Positions 43,083 through 51,240 of a stretch of 64,000 bases of DNA are shown here, in pieces; the first letter of the stretch is position 1; every line of letters starts with the position of its first letter. The notes beneath the pieces were generated by a model that did not search any database, was not told the origin of the DNA, and worked only from the letters and a program-made list of their open reading frames with translations. The stretch comes from Streptomyces sp. HNM0574 (lineage in GTDB: Bacteria > Actinomycetota > Actinomycetes > Streptomycetales > Streptomycetaceae): NCBI RefSeq assembly GCF_012726235.1, contig NZ_JAASAH010000007.1:186001-250000 (forward strand), given 5' to 3'. A program made the translations under genes and the position numbers.

Positions 43083-43294
43083 GTCGCATCAGCCCTCTCC
43101 CAGCTCTCTCCGTCGGGGCCCGGCGGTCTCGGCAGTGGCCGCGAGGGTCTCCGTCAGCGGCCGCGAGCCGCGTTCCACGGGCCACGCGGGCCCCGTGCGC
43201 CTCGCCTCTCACTCCTTTCCGGGGTTCTGCCCGGGCCACCGGAAAGTCATACCTGCACAAAAAGAGACTTTCCGGGGCACGTCAAGGCCCTGGT

Positions 43295-44830
43295 CTACGA
43301 GACTGCCTCATCCCGCGCCCGCACGCGCCCGGGGCCCAGACCGGTGAGCGCGACGACGGCGCTGCCGAGGCAGGCCAGGGCGCCGAGCGCGAAGACGGCC
43401 GTGAACTGCCCCTCCGCCGGAACGTCCCCGGTGCCCTCCGGCAGCCCGGTCAGCGTGCGGGAGGCGAGCAGGGAGGTGACGGCCGCGCTGCCGACGGACG
43501 AACCGACGGAGCGGGATATGGAGTTCATGCCGTTGGCGATGCCGCTCTGCTCGGGCCGCACCCCGTTGTTGATGAAGGCGGGCAGCGAGGCGAAGGCGAA
43601 GCCGATGGCCACCCCGACGCACATCCCCGCCACCACGACCTGCGCCGGAACCGTGCTCGACGTCCCCGCCAGGGCCAGCCAGCCGTACCCGGCGACGCCG
43701 CAGAAGCCGCCGGTGGCGAGCGTCGCGCTCGGGCCGACGCGGCGGACGAGGAGGCCGCCGAGCTGGGCGGCGGCGAGCGCGGCGAGCGTGCAGGGCAGCA
43801 GGTAGCCGACGCCGGCGCCGGCGATCGAGGCGCCGAAGCCGAAGCCGTCGGCGCCGGCGGACTCGACGGCCTCGCGCGGGACCCGCACCAGCGCCGAGAA
43901 GCCGACGAACAGCGTGAACATCGTGATCCCGAGCAGCACCGCCGCGATGTTGGTGAACAGCACCGGCCGGAGCACGAACATCCGCATGTCCACCATCGGT
44001 TCGGGCACCCGCCGCTCGATCCGCACCCACAGCGCGGCCGTCGCGGCGGCGGCCAGCAGGCAGCCGAGGGTGGGCGCCGAGGTCCAGCCCCAGTTGCCGC
44101 CCTGGGTGACGGGCAGCAGGAGCAGCACCAGCGCGGCGCCGAGGGTGAGCGCGCCGAGCCCGTCGGTGCGTCCGCCGGTCCCGGCCGCCGAGCGCGGGAC
44201 GGCGAGCAGGACGGCGAGGAGCGCGCCCGTGGCGAGGGCGGCGGCGAGCCAGAAGACGCGGTGGTAGTCCGGGTCGGGGCCCTGGGTGAGCAGGCCGCCG
44301 ACGGCGAGCGCGTTCCCGTAGCCGAGCATCAGCATCCCGGAGACGAAGCCGGAGGCGACCGGGAGCCTGGCGGGCGGCAGTTGGTCGCGCAGGACGGAGA
44401 GCGCGAGCGGGAACAGGGCGGTCGCGGTGCCCTGGAGGGCACGGCCGGTGATCAGCAGGGGCAGCGTGTCGCTGACGGAGGCGAGCAGCGACCCGGCGAG
44501 GGTCAGCAGCGTGACGGCGAGGAGGACGGGCCGCCGTCCGTGCTGGTCGCCGAGGCGGCTGAAGAGCGGGGTGCTGATCGCGGCGGCCAGCAGCGTCGCG
44601 GTGGTGAGCCAGCCGGTGTCGACGGCGGAGGTGCCCAGCTCCTCCTGCACCAGCGGCAGGATCGGCACGGCCAGCGACTGCATCGTCGAGGCGGCCGTCG
44701 CACACAGCCCCAGCGCGAGCGTCAGCCCCACCATCCGGGCGCGGGAGGGGATTTGGGGCGCGGGGGCGTACGCGGCGGGCTCCGGGTTCCGGGGCCGGGG
44801 CGGGGCGTGGGCAGGCGGCATGGAGGGCAT
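43295..44830 (-). CDS. MFS transporter, DHA2 (drug/siderophore exporter) type
   Basis: 511 residues from ATG 44830, preceded by GCGAGAGATC. About 14 hydrophobic helices. Motif A is 'SRLGDQHGRRPVLLAV' after helix 2, and 'SGIANGMNSISRSVGSSVGSA' is typical of the DHA2 group. N-terminal 30 residues are Pro-rich and cytosolic. It is divergent from the acetyltransferase gene across 417 bp that contains a Zur-like box, so export of a metal-related metabolite is one possibility; a drug efflux role is the default. Confidence 0.9.
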   Translation of the reverse strand: MPSMPPAHAPPRPRNPEPAAYAPAPQIPSRARMVGLTLALGLCATAASTMQSLAVPILPLVQEELGTSAVDTGWLTTATLLAAAISTPLFSRLGDQHGRRPVLLAVTLLTLAGSLLASVSDTLPLLITGRALQGTATALFPLALSVLRDQLPPARLPVASGFVSGMLMLGYGNALAVGGLLTQGPDPDYHRVFWLAAALATGALLAVLLAVPRSAAGTGGRTDGLGALTLGAALVLLLLPVTQGGNWGWTSAPTLGCLLAAAATAALWVRIERRVPEPMVDMRMFVLRPVLFTNIAAVLLGITMFTLFVGFSALVRVPREAVESAGADGFGFGASIAGAGVGYLLPCTLAALAAAQLGGLLVRRVGPSATLATGGFCGVAGYGWLALAGTSSTVPAQVVVAGMCVGVAIGFAFASLPAFINNGVRPEQSGIANGMNSISRSVGSSVGSAAVTSLLASRTLTGLPEGTGDVPAEGQFTAVFALGALACLGSAVVALTGLGPGRVRARDEAVS

Positions 44831-45247
44831 GACGATCTCTCGCAGGCTGGAAAGCGGGGGGGGGGTGGCGGGGTGAACCCGGAGCGCGTGAGAGGTGCGG
44901 TGCGGAAGGGCACGAGACCGGGCAGGCCGGTGCGCACGCGCGCGAGATCCGGCCCAACGCGTGGCCGGGAACAGGCAACGTAGGACATATCCCCGGCCCG
45001 GGGCCAATCGCGGAGCCCTCCGGAACGGCCGGTGTGAGATAGGCAATTCCGGGGCATCCACCCGGCTCTAATTGAAAACGATTCCCAACTGGCCTAGGCT
45101 CGACGCCACCCCGGGACACCCGGGCACCCCCGTCCCCGCGCCCCGCTGACCTCGCCGGACGCGCGGAAACCGGCCCCTCGCCGCCCCGCCCGGGCCCCGA
45201 CGGGCCCGCCACCGCCCGCAGTTCACCGCGTCAGGAACAGGACCGCC
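44831..45247. other. Divergent control region, DHA2 transporter / acetyltransferase (417 bp)
   Basis: It holds a G10 tract at 44860-44869, a GC-rich stretch, and an AT-rich island at 45066-45090 containing the Zur-like box and the probable promoters. No gene is supported. Confidence 0.5.
45073..45087. promoter_or_regulatory. Zur-like box
   Basis: TGAAAACGATTCCCA fits TGRRAAY-N-RTTYYCA, the form of streptomycete Zur boxes (consensus TGAAAATGATTTTCA). It lies between the divergent DHA2 transporter and acetyltransferase genes, near a His-rich membrane protein. The similarity is to a remembered consensus, not tested. Confidence 0.55.
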
Positions 45248-45844
45248 GTGCACCCCTCCACCCCCGTCACCGCAGGCCCGCCCACCGTCGAGCCGTACGT
45301 CCACGGCCGCTACGTCATCGGCCCGGCACGGGAGGAGGACGTGGCCGGGGCCCGGGGCGTCATGCTCGACACGCTCTACCGCGAGTTCGGCTACGGCTAC
45401 GTGCCCGGCTGGCACGAGGACGTCGTCGACCCCGTCGGCACCTACCTCGCCGACCCCCGCCACCTGCTGCTCGTCGCCCGGGACGAGAGCGCGGACGGCG
45501 CCGTGGTCGCCACCACCGCGCTGCACTCGCGCGGACCGGCCCACCCGCCGCATCCGCGCTGGATCGCCGAGCGGTACCCGTCCGGCAGCACGGCGCAGCT
45601 CGTCCGGGTCTACGTGCGGCCCGAGCACCGGCGGCAGGGGCTGGCGGGGGCGATGGTGCGCTCGGCGCGCGGGTTCGCGGAGCGGGCCGGGTACCGGTCC
45701 GTCTACCTGCACACCAACGTGGACATCGAGGGCGCCGAGCCGTTCTGGCAGCGCATGGCCCGGCAGGTGTGCGACGCGCGCACCACCGGCGAGCACGGCC
45801 CCGGCGTCTCCACCGTCCACTTCGAGATCCCGCCGACGGGGTAG
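45248..45844 (+). CDS. GNAT-family N-acetyltransferase
   Basis: 198 residues from GTG 45248, with AGGAACAGGA ahead. The GNAT core has 'RYVIGPAREEDVAGARGVMLDTLYREFG', the strand 'AQLVRVYVRPEHRRQGLAGAMV' with the acetyl-CoA pyrophosphate loop R-x-x-Q-G-L-A, and 'RSVYLHTNVDIEGAEPFWQRM'. The substrate is unknown. It is the first gene rightward from the Zur-like box and divergent from the DHA2 exporter. Confidence 0.85.
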   Translation: MHPSTPVTAGPPTVEPYVHGRYVIGPAREEDVAGARGVMLDTLYREFGYGYVPGWHEDVVDPVGTYLADPRHLLLVARDESADGAVVATTALHSRGPAHPPHPRWIAERYPSGSTAQLVRVYVRPEHRRQGLAGAMVRSARGFAERAGYRSVYLHTNVDIEGAEPFWQRMARQVCDARTTGEHGPGVSTVHFEIPPTG

Positions 45845-45925
45845 CCGCCCGCGGAACCCGCCCTCGCCGTCCCCCGGTTGGCGCCCCGGATGCGGGGTGC
45901 CGCGGGCGGTGGTGCGGGTGCGACG

Positions 45926-46585
45926 ATGAGCCCGATGGGTGCGGGCTGGGTTCTCCGAGCGGTGCGGACCGGGGTGTTCGCCACCGCCTGCGTGCTGCTC
46001 GCCGCCCTCGGGCACGCGCTGATGTCCGGGGCCCCCGTCCCCGTGCACGTGCTGCTGCCCGCCTGCGCCGCGACCGCCGCCGCGGCCTGGCCGCTCGCCG
46101 GACGGGAGCGCGGCCCCGTACTCGTCGGCACCCTCACCCTGGCCACCCAGGCGGGCCTGCATCTCGCGTTCTCCCTCGGCCAGGCGGGCGCCTCGTCCCA
46201 CACCGGCGCGGTGATGGCGCATCCGCTGCCGCACTCCATGCCGCACTCCATGGCCCGGGCCATGACGCACGCGGCGCACGGCGGCCACGGCGCGGACGGC
46301 GCCCACCCGGCGCAGCACGGCGGGTCCGGGATGCTCGCCGCGCACCTGCTCGTCGCGCTGCTGTGCGCCTGGTGGCTGTGGTGCGGCGAACGGGCCGCCT
46401 TCCGCCTCGTACGCGCCGCCTCGGCCCGGCTGTTCGCGCCGCTCAGCCGCGTAGTACGGCCCGTACTCCCCGCGCCCGCGCCGCGCGTTCCCACCGACGG
46501 GGACGCGCACCGGCGCGGGCCGCGCGCGCTCTTCCTCACGCACGTCATCTGGCTGCGGGGTCCCCCGTACGCGCCCGCCGCCTGA
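45926..46585 (+). CDS. His-rich integral membrane protein
   Basis: 219 residues from ATG 45926 (ATG 45935 is possible). Four or five hydrophobic helices ('GVFATACVLLAALGHALM', 'VLLPACAATAAAAWPL', 'LAAHLLVALLCAWWLWCGERAAF') flank a loop at about residues 85-135 containing some eleven His with Met ('HPLPHSMPHSMARAMTHAAH', 'GGHGADGAHPAQHGG'), a likely metal-binding segment. It sits 81 bases after the acetyltransferase gene in the same direction and so may share the metal-related control region. It resembles proteins near copper genes in streptomycetes, but no copper chaperone is here. Confidence 0.75.
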   Translation: MSPMGAGWVLRAVRTGVFATACVLLAALGHALMSGAPVPVHVLLPACAATAAAAWPLAGRERGPVLVGTLTLATQAGLHLAFSLGQAGASSHTGAVMAHPLPHSMPHSMARAMTHAAHGGHGADGAHPAQHGGSGMLAAHLLVALLCAWWLWCGERAAFRLVRAASARLFAPLSRVVRPVLPAPAPRVPTDGDAHRRGPRALFLTHVIWLRGPPYAPAA

Positions 46586-46746
46586 CCCCGGGCGGCACGG
46601 CCCGTACTCATCAGCACCCGGCGCCCGCACGGCGCCGGTTCACGAAGGAATCCCCCCATGACGACCACCCCTGCGCGGACGCGGCCGGCACCGGCGCTGT
46701 CCGTGCCCCCTCACCGGGACCTCACCGGTGAGCCCGACTCCCCGGT

Positions 46747-46947
46747 TCAGCCCGCCCGTTCGGCCGGTTCCGCCGGCGCGTTCCCGCCCGTCAGCTCGCG
46801 GTCGAGGGCCGCGGCGCGGGCCTGCCAGGCGCGGCAGGAGGCGCACTCCGCGAGGTGGGTGCGCAGCCTGCCGGCGGAGACGCCGGGCGGGAGCGCCTCA
46901 CCGTCGAGTTCCGCCGAGATCGCGGTCCGGGCGCGGGAGCAGAGCAT
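46747..46947 (-). CDS. Small zf-HC2 domain (anti-sigma factor-like) protein
   Basis: 66 residues from ATG 46947, preceded by GGAGGATGGGGGG. It is little more than a zinc-binding anti-sigma domain: Cys3, 'AISAELDGEALPPG', and HxxxCxxC in 'RTHLAECASCRAW'. It is divergent from an ECF sigma factor gene only 53 bases away, so it is the probable cognate anti-sigma. Unlike most it has no transmembrane or sensor domain, suggesting a cytosolic, redox- or metal-sensing ZAS-type switch. Confidence 0.78.
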   Translation of the reverse strand: MLCSRARTAISAELDGEALPPGVSAGRLRTHLAECASCRAWQARAAALDRELTGGNAPAEPAERAG

Positions 46948-47000
46948 CCCCCCATCCTCCCCGACCGCCCCGGAACCGGGACGCGGGGAGGGGGCCCGGT

Positions 47001-47759
47001 ATGACCGGTGACCGCACAGCCGGTGAACTCCCGGCCGGGGCCGGGCAGTCCGGCCCGTCCCGCCCACGCCCGGACCGGGCCGCCGCCGACGCCGAGTCGA
47101 CAGCCTGGGCGCTGGCCGCGCGGGACGGGGACGCGGAGGCCGCGCAGCGGTTCTTCCGGGCGACGCAGCTCGACGTACGCCGGTACGTCACGCACCTGAG
47201 CGGCGACCCACAGGCTGTGGACGACCTCGTCCAGGACACCTACCTGCGGGCGCTGCGCGGGCTGCGCGGCTTCGAGGGCCGTTCCTCGGCCCGTACCTGG
47301 CTGCTGGCCATCGCCCGCCGCGCCGTCGCCGACCGGCTGCGCGCCGGGGCCCGCCGCCCCCGCGAGGCCGGGTCCGAGGACTGGCAGGCGGCGGTGGAGA
47401 AGGCCCAGCCCCGGGGGCTGCCCGGCTTCGAGGAGGGCGTGGCCCTCGGCGAGCTGCTGGGGCGGCTGGAGCCGCGCCGCCGCGAGGCGTTCGTCCTCAC
47501 CCAGCAGCTCGGACTGCCGTACGCGGAGGCCGCCGACGTCATCAACTGCCCCCTGGGGACGGTCCGTTCACGCGTCGCGCGCGCCCGCGAGGACCTGATC
47601 GCCCTGCTCGACGCGGCGGAACGCGAGGACGGCGGCCCGGCGTCGGGACCGGCCGCCGGGCCCGCGCGGGAGCGGCCCGCGGGCCGGGACGGGCGGGACG
47701 CGGGCGGGCGGCCAACCCCAGGTAGTCGGCCGACGGCGCTGTCCGGTTCCGCGGCCTGA
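47001..47759 (+). CDS. ECF-family RNA polymerase sigma factor
   Basis: 252 residues from ATG 47001 with GGGGAGGGGGC. Region 2 is 'ATQLDVRRYVTHLSGDPQAVDDLVQDTYLRALRGLRGFEG' with '...RTWLLAIARRAVADRLRA', and region 4 is 'LLGRLEPRRREAFVLTQQLGLPYAEAADVINCPLGTVRSRVARAREDL'. A 50-residue Gly/Pro/Arg tail follows. It is divergent from a small zf-HC2 gene that is likely its anti-sigma. The short gap would hold an autoregulated promoter. A terminator follows. Confidence 0.92.
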   Translation: MTGDRTAGELPAGAGQSGPSRPRPDRAAADAESTAWALAARDGDAEAAQRFFRATQLDVRRYVTHLSGDPQAVDDLVQDTYLRALRGLRGFEGRSSARTWLLAIARRAVADRLRAGARRPREAGSEDWQAAVEKAQPRGLPGFEEGVALGELLGRLEPRRREAFVLTQQLGLPYAEAADVINCPLGTVRSRVARAREDLIALLDAAEREDGGPASGPAAGPARERPAGRDGRDAGGRPTPGSRPTALSGSAA

Positions 47760-47776
47760 GCACCGCGCGGAATCAC

Positions 47777-47818
47777 GCGGGGCACACGGGCGCATCCGAC
47801 TGCGCCCGTGTGCCCCGC
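47777..47818 (+). terminator. Strong terminator after the ECF sigma gene
   Basis: A perfect 18-bp stem (47777-47794 with 47801-47818, loop of six), starting 17 bases past the stop. Confidence 0.88.
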
Positions 47819-47921
47819 GCTCTCGGGCACGACGGGATTCGGCCACCCCACCGGGTGGGCATCCCCCTCCTCGCCGGTGCGTACGGCACCGGGCCCGCAC
47901 CCCGAGAGAAGCGAGCGCGCC

Positions 47922-48143
47922 ATGACACAGCACGCGTCCCCCGACCCGTCGGTCCCCGTCGCCACGTTCTGCGGCAACTGCGACTGCGGCTGCCCGCAGC
48001 TGTTCTACGTTCCCGACGCGGACGAGGAGCGGCGCGTCCAGCTGACCGACGACTTCGGCCAGCGCGTCGAAATGAGCAGCGACCAGTTCGCCTCCCTCCT
48101 CACCCAGGCCAAGGAGGGCACCCTCGACCACTTGACGCGCTAG
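47922..48143 (+). CDS. Small Cys-rich protein with CxxCxCxC motif
   Basis: 73 residues from ATG 47922 with GAGAGAAG upstream. A short Pro/Ser-rich start leads to 'VATFCGNCDCGCPQLFYV', where four Cys in CxxCxCxC could bind a metal or cluster, then an acidic region and a helix ('SSDQFASLLTQAKEGTLDHL'). I do not recognise the family. It is separated from the sigma gene by a strong terminator. Its stop codon is the start of a repeat hairpin. Confidence 0.65.
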   Translation: MTQHASPDPSVPVATFCGNCDCGCPQLFYVPDADEERRVQLTDDFGQRVEMSSDQFASLLTQAKEGTLDHLTR

Positions 48144-48345
48144 CGCCCTGAAAGGGGCGCGGGGAACTGCGCGAACGGCCACGGCGTACGGGGTGGTCCG
48201 GTGACGTCATGGAGCACCCCGCGCCGGGGCTGAGGCGCTGCGCTTGCCAGCCCTGCGCCTATGGCGCAGACCTCCCAAGCGGGGTGAGCCCGCGACAAGG
48301 GGCGCGGGGAACTGCGCGAAAAAGGGGCGCGGGGAACTGCGCGAT
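48142..48345 (+). repeat. 3'-end repeat cluster downstream of the Cys-rich gene (three cores, one hairpin module)
   Basis: Cores GGGGCGCGGGGAACTGCGCG lie at 48154-48173, 48299-48318 and 48324-48343. A hairpin module lies at about 48253-48269 (CTGCGCC-TAT-GGCGCAG). The stop codon TAG contributes its G to the hairpin GCGCCC-TGAAA-GGGGCGC. Confidence 0.8.
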
Positions 48346-48401
48346 CGGCCACAGTTCGCCCGCGCCCCGCGACGTACCGGCAGGGGCCCCGGGAGAGAGG
48401 C

Positions 48402-49856
48402 TTACGGCGCCTCCGGCGCCTCCGCCTCCACCGGCTTGGGGATGAGGAAGGACGTCAGGAAGGCGACCGCCAGCAGGATCACGCCGGCCAGCATGCCCGC
48501 CGTGTACCCGGAGGTCCCCGAGGCGTCGGCCGGCGCCGCCGCCGTCTGCACGGCGTAGATCACCGCGAAGCTCAGCCCCGAACCGAGGTTGAACGCACCG
48601 GCGTTGAGCCCTGGCAGGAAGCCCGGGTTCTCCTTCGGCGAGAGCACGATGCCGAGCCCGTTGAGCACGATGTTGCCGATGCCCGCGTACATCACGCCGA
48701 CCAGGACGGAGCCCGCGAGCAGCAGTCCGCGCGAGTGGCTGTCGAGGGTGAGCACCATGCCGACGACGGTGACGACGGAGCCGATCAGCCCGACGCGCAG
48801 GATGCGCCCGTACCCGTGGGTGGCGGCGAGGCGTCCGGCGACGGGGCCCATGGCGAGCCCGGCGAGCGCGTACGGGGTGAGCGTCCACCAGGCCGACTGC
48901 TCGGCCGACATGCCCAGTCCGGCCCGGGCGTCCTGCGCGAAGGCGGGGATCAGGCCGTTCATGACGGCGAAGACGCCGGTCATGGTGAGCACGGTGGTCA
49001 GCAGCGTCGCCCAGGTGGAGCGCTGCCGCAGGTGCCGGGTGGCGACGAGCGGGTGCGGGCTGCGGTCCTCGGTGCGCCAGAACAGCGCGAACGCGGCGGC
49101 GGAGACCACCACGAGCAGGGCGACCATGCCCCAGCGCGCCGCGGCCAGCTTCCCCGCCTCGTTCAGCGCGATCAGCATCGCGCCGACGGAGACGACGAGC
49201 AGGGCGACGCCGGGCCAGTCCATGCGCGGCGTGCTCGCGGCGCGGGACTCGGGGGTGCACAGCGCGACGAGCGCGGTGGCCAGCGCCGCGACGATCGCCA
49301 TGGCCCAGAAGACGGACTGGAAGCCGTGGTTGTCGGCGAGGTAGCCGCCCGCGAGGGAGTCGACGCCCGCGATGCCGCCGTTGACGGCGGTGATGACGCC
49401 GAGCAGCATCCCGTACTTCTTCGGCTCCCTGACCTCGACGCGCAGCATGATCAGGCAGAGCGGCACGGTCGGCCCGGACACGCCCTGGATGATCCGGCCG
49501 GCGAACAGCATCGGCACGCTGGTGGCGAAGGCGGCGACGACGCAGCCCACGGCCATCAGCGCGAGCATCCCGGCGAGCACCTTGCGGCGGCCGACGAGGT
49601 CGCCGAGGCGCGGCAGGAAGAGGGAGAACAGCGCGGCCGAGGTGAAGAACGCGGTCTGGGTGAGCCCGATCTCGGCGGAGGAGGCGTCCAGGCTGCGTTC
49701 GATGCTGCTCAGCGCGGGGCTGAGCATGCTCGCGTTCAGCTGGAAGGCGAAGCAGGCGACGAGCAGCGCCGTCATCAGCACACCCACGCGCACGGGGCGG
49801 CCGAAGCGTCCGGTGCTCTCCGGCGCGGCGGGCGCGGTGCCCTGCGCGGCGGTCAC
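48402..49856 (-). CDS. MFS transporter, probably nucleoside/ribose uptake
   Basis: 484 residues from GTG 49856, overlapping the nucleoside-hydrolase stop by four bases (GTGA). About 14 hydrophobic helices, with the motif A region 'LPRLGDLVGRRKVLAG' and 'GRIIQGVSGPTVPLCLIML'. The C-terminus is acidic. Since it is translationally coupled to a nucleoside hydrolase and divergent from ribokinase, uptake of nucleosides or ribose is the natural guess, but the sequence alone only says MFS (DHA2-like). Confidence 0.88.
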   Translation of the reverse strand: MTAAQGTAPAAPESTGRFGRPVRVGVLMTALLVACFAFQLNASMLSPALSSIERSLDASSAEIGLTQTAFFTSAALFSLFLPRLGDLVGRRKVLAGMLALMAVGCVVAAFATSVPMLFAGRIIQGVSGPTVPLCLIMLRVEVREPKKYGMLLGVITAVNGGIAGVDSLAGGYLADNHGFQSVFWAMAIVAALATALVALCTPESRAASTPRMDWPGVALLVVSVGAMLIALNEAGKLAAARWGMVALLVVVSAAAFALFWRTEDRSPHPLVATRHLRQRSTWATLLTTVLTMTGVFAVMNGLIPAFAQDARAGLGMSAEQSAWWTLTPYALAGLAMGPVAGRLAATHGYGRILRVGLIGSVVTVVGMVLTLDSHSRGLLLAGSVLVGVMYAGIGNIVLNGLGIVLSPKENPGFLPGLNAGAFNLGSGLSFAVIYAVQTAAAPADASGTSGYTAGMLAGVILLAVAFLTSFLIPKPVEAEAPEAP

Positions 49857-50818
49857 GCTCCGGCTCCGTCCGCGGTACCGCCCTCGCCGATCCGCTCCAG
49901 CGCGTCGACGACGAGGTCCCAGAAGCGCTGGTGGTCGAGGTCGACGGCGACCTGGGTGCGGCAGTCCTCGGGCGCGGGCGCGCGGAAGTCGGTGACGGTC
50001 ATGCCGAGGGCCAGCCCGTTGCCGAGCTCGATGTCGACGGGGGCCTTGCGGACGGTCATGACGTCCGGGTCGATGACGTACGCGACGGCGCACGGGTCGT
50101 GCACCGGCGGGGCCTCGAAGCCCTGCGCCTGGAGGTACATCTCGCCGAAGAAGTCCAGCAGTTCGTTCACGAAGCCGGCCGGGGCGGTGTTCAGCGCCGC
50201 GATCCGCTTCGTCACGTCCTCGGTGGCCAGGGCCTGGTGGGTGAGGTCGAGGCCGACCATCGTCACGTTCCAGCCCGCGTTGAAGACGATGTGCGCGGCC
50301 TCGGGGTCGATGACGATGTTGAACTCGGCGACCGGGCTCCAGTTGCCCTGGTGGAAGCCGCCGCCCATGAGCACGACCTCGCGGACCCGCTCGGCGATCC
50401 GCGGCTCCTTGCGCACGGCGAGCGCGATGTTCGTCAGGCCCGCGGTGGGGACGAGGGTGATCTCGCCGGGCTCGTGGGCCATGACGGTGTCGATGATGAG
50501 GTCGACGGCGTGCCGCCCGTCGAGCTCCAGCGTCGGCTCGGGCAGCACGGGCCCGTCCAGGCCGGACTCGCCGTGGATGTCGGGCGCGGTCTCGACGGTG
50601 CGGACCAGCGGGCGCGGGCAGCCGGCGGCGAACGGGACGCCGGTGATCCCGGCGATGCGGGCCACCGAGAGCGCGTTCCTGGTGACCTTCTCCAGGGTCT
50701 GGTTGCCGACGACGGTGGTGACGGCGACCAGTTCGACGTCCGGGTTGCCGTGCGCGAGCAGCATCGCGATCGCGTCGTCGTGCCCCGGGTCACAGTCGAG
50801 GATGATCTTCCTGGCCAA
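49853..50818 (-). CDS. Nucleoside hydrolase (inosine-uridine type)
   Basis: 321 residues from TTG 50818, six bases after AAAGGGG; upstream codons give an unlikely extension. The calcium-binding signature 'KIILDCDPGHDDAIAML' is at the start, with 'VTTVVGNQTLEKVTRNAL', 'IHGESGLDGP', 'LVPTAGLTNIALAV' and 'VHDPCAVAYVI' as in the IunH/RihA family. It hydrolyses N-glycosidic bonds of ribonucleosides to free base and ribose, which the nearby ribokinase would phosphorylate. Together with the coupled MFS transporter it is one arm of the divergent regulon. Confidence 0.94.
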   Translation of the reverse strand: MARKIILDCDPGHDDAIAMLLAHGNPDVELVAVTTVVGNQTLEKVTRNALSVARIAGITGVPFAAGCPRPLVRTVETAPDIHGESGLDGPVLPEPTLELDGRHAVDLIIDTVMAHEPGEITLVPTAGLTNIALAVRKEPRIAERVREVVLMGGGFHQGNWSPVAEFNIVIDPEAAHIVFNAGWNVTMVGLDLTHQALATEDVTKRIAALNTAPAGFVNELLDFFGEMYLQAQGFEAPPVHDPCAVAYVIDPDVMTVRKAPVDIELGNGLALGMTVTDFRAPAPEDCRTQVAVDLDHQRFWDLVVDALERIGEGGTADGAGA

Positions 50819-51240
50819 CGCAAGCCCCTTTGCTCGTTGTTGCGCACCCCGCGCGCTCGCGGGCGGGGAGTTCGCTCGTTGCTCGGCTGAACTGTGGTGC
50901 TGGTCGTCAGGCGAGCGAGCGCCACGAAGGGGCTGCCGCACACGAGGCACGCCCGCACCGCTCCCGCGGCTCCGGCGCACCGGCACCCCCGCCGGGGCCC
51001 GGGCGGACCCGGAACACCTGGCGGGAAAACGTTCTCCGAAGACTTTGCGTACCGCCCCGCGGGATGTCAATGGCCGGATATGTCACACGGGTACAGCGGA
51101 GCCTGGGCGCCGGAATCGGCCGGTGATAACGTTTGCCGCCATCCGCCCCGCAGCACCGGCCGATCCGGGACGTACCGGACAGCGCGTGGCCCGCGTGCGC
51201 GGCGGAATCCGGTCGGAAGAAACCAGGACGGTGGCGGCCA
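50819..51240. promoter_or_regulatory. Divergent control region with two LacI-type operators
   Basis: 422 bp between nucleoside hydrolase and LacI genes. Operator-like inverted repeats centred on AACGTT lie at 51023-51037 (GGGAAAACGTTCTCC) and 51124-51138 (TGATAACGTTTGCCG), with the AACGTT cores exactly 100 bp apart. The first is nearer a perfect palindrome. No gene is supported. Confidence 0.65.

Noticed and set aside
43061..44983. Plus-strand frame opposite the DHA2 transporter
   Set aside because: Antisense shadow, low-complexity Gly/Glu/Arg/Gln. The minus-strand protein has real transmembrane and MFS motifs.
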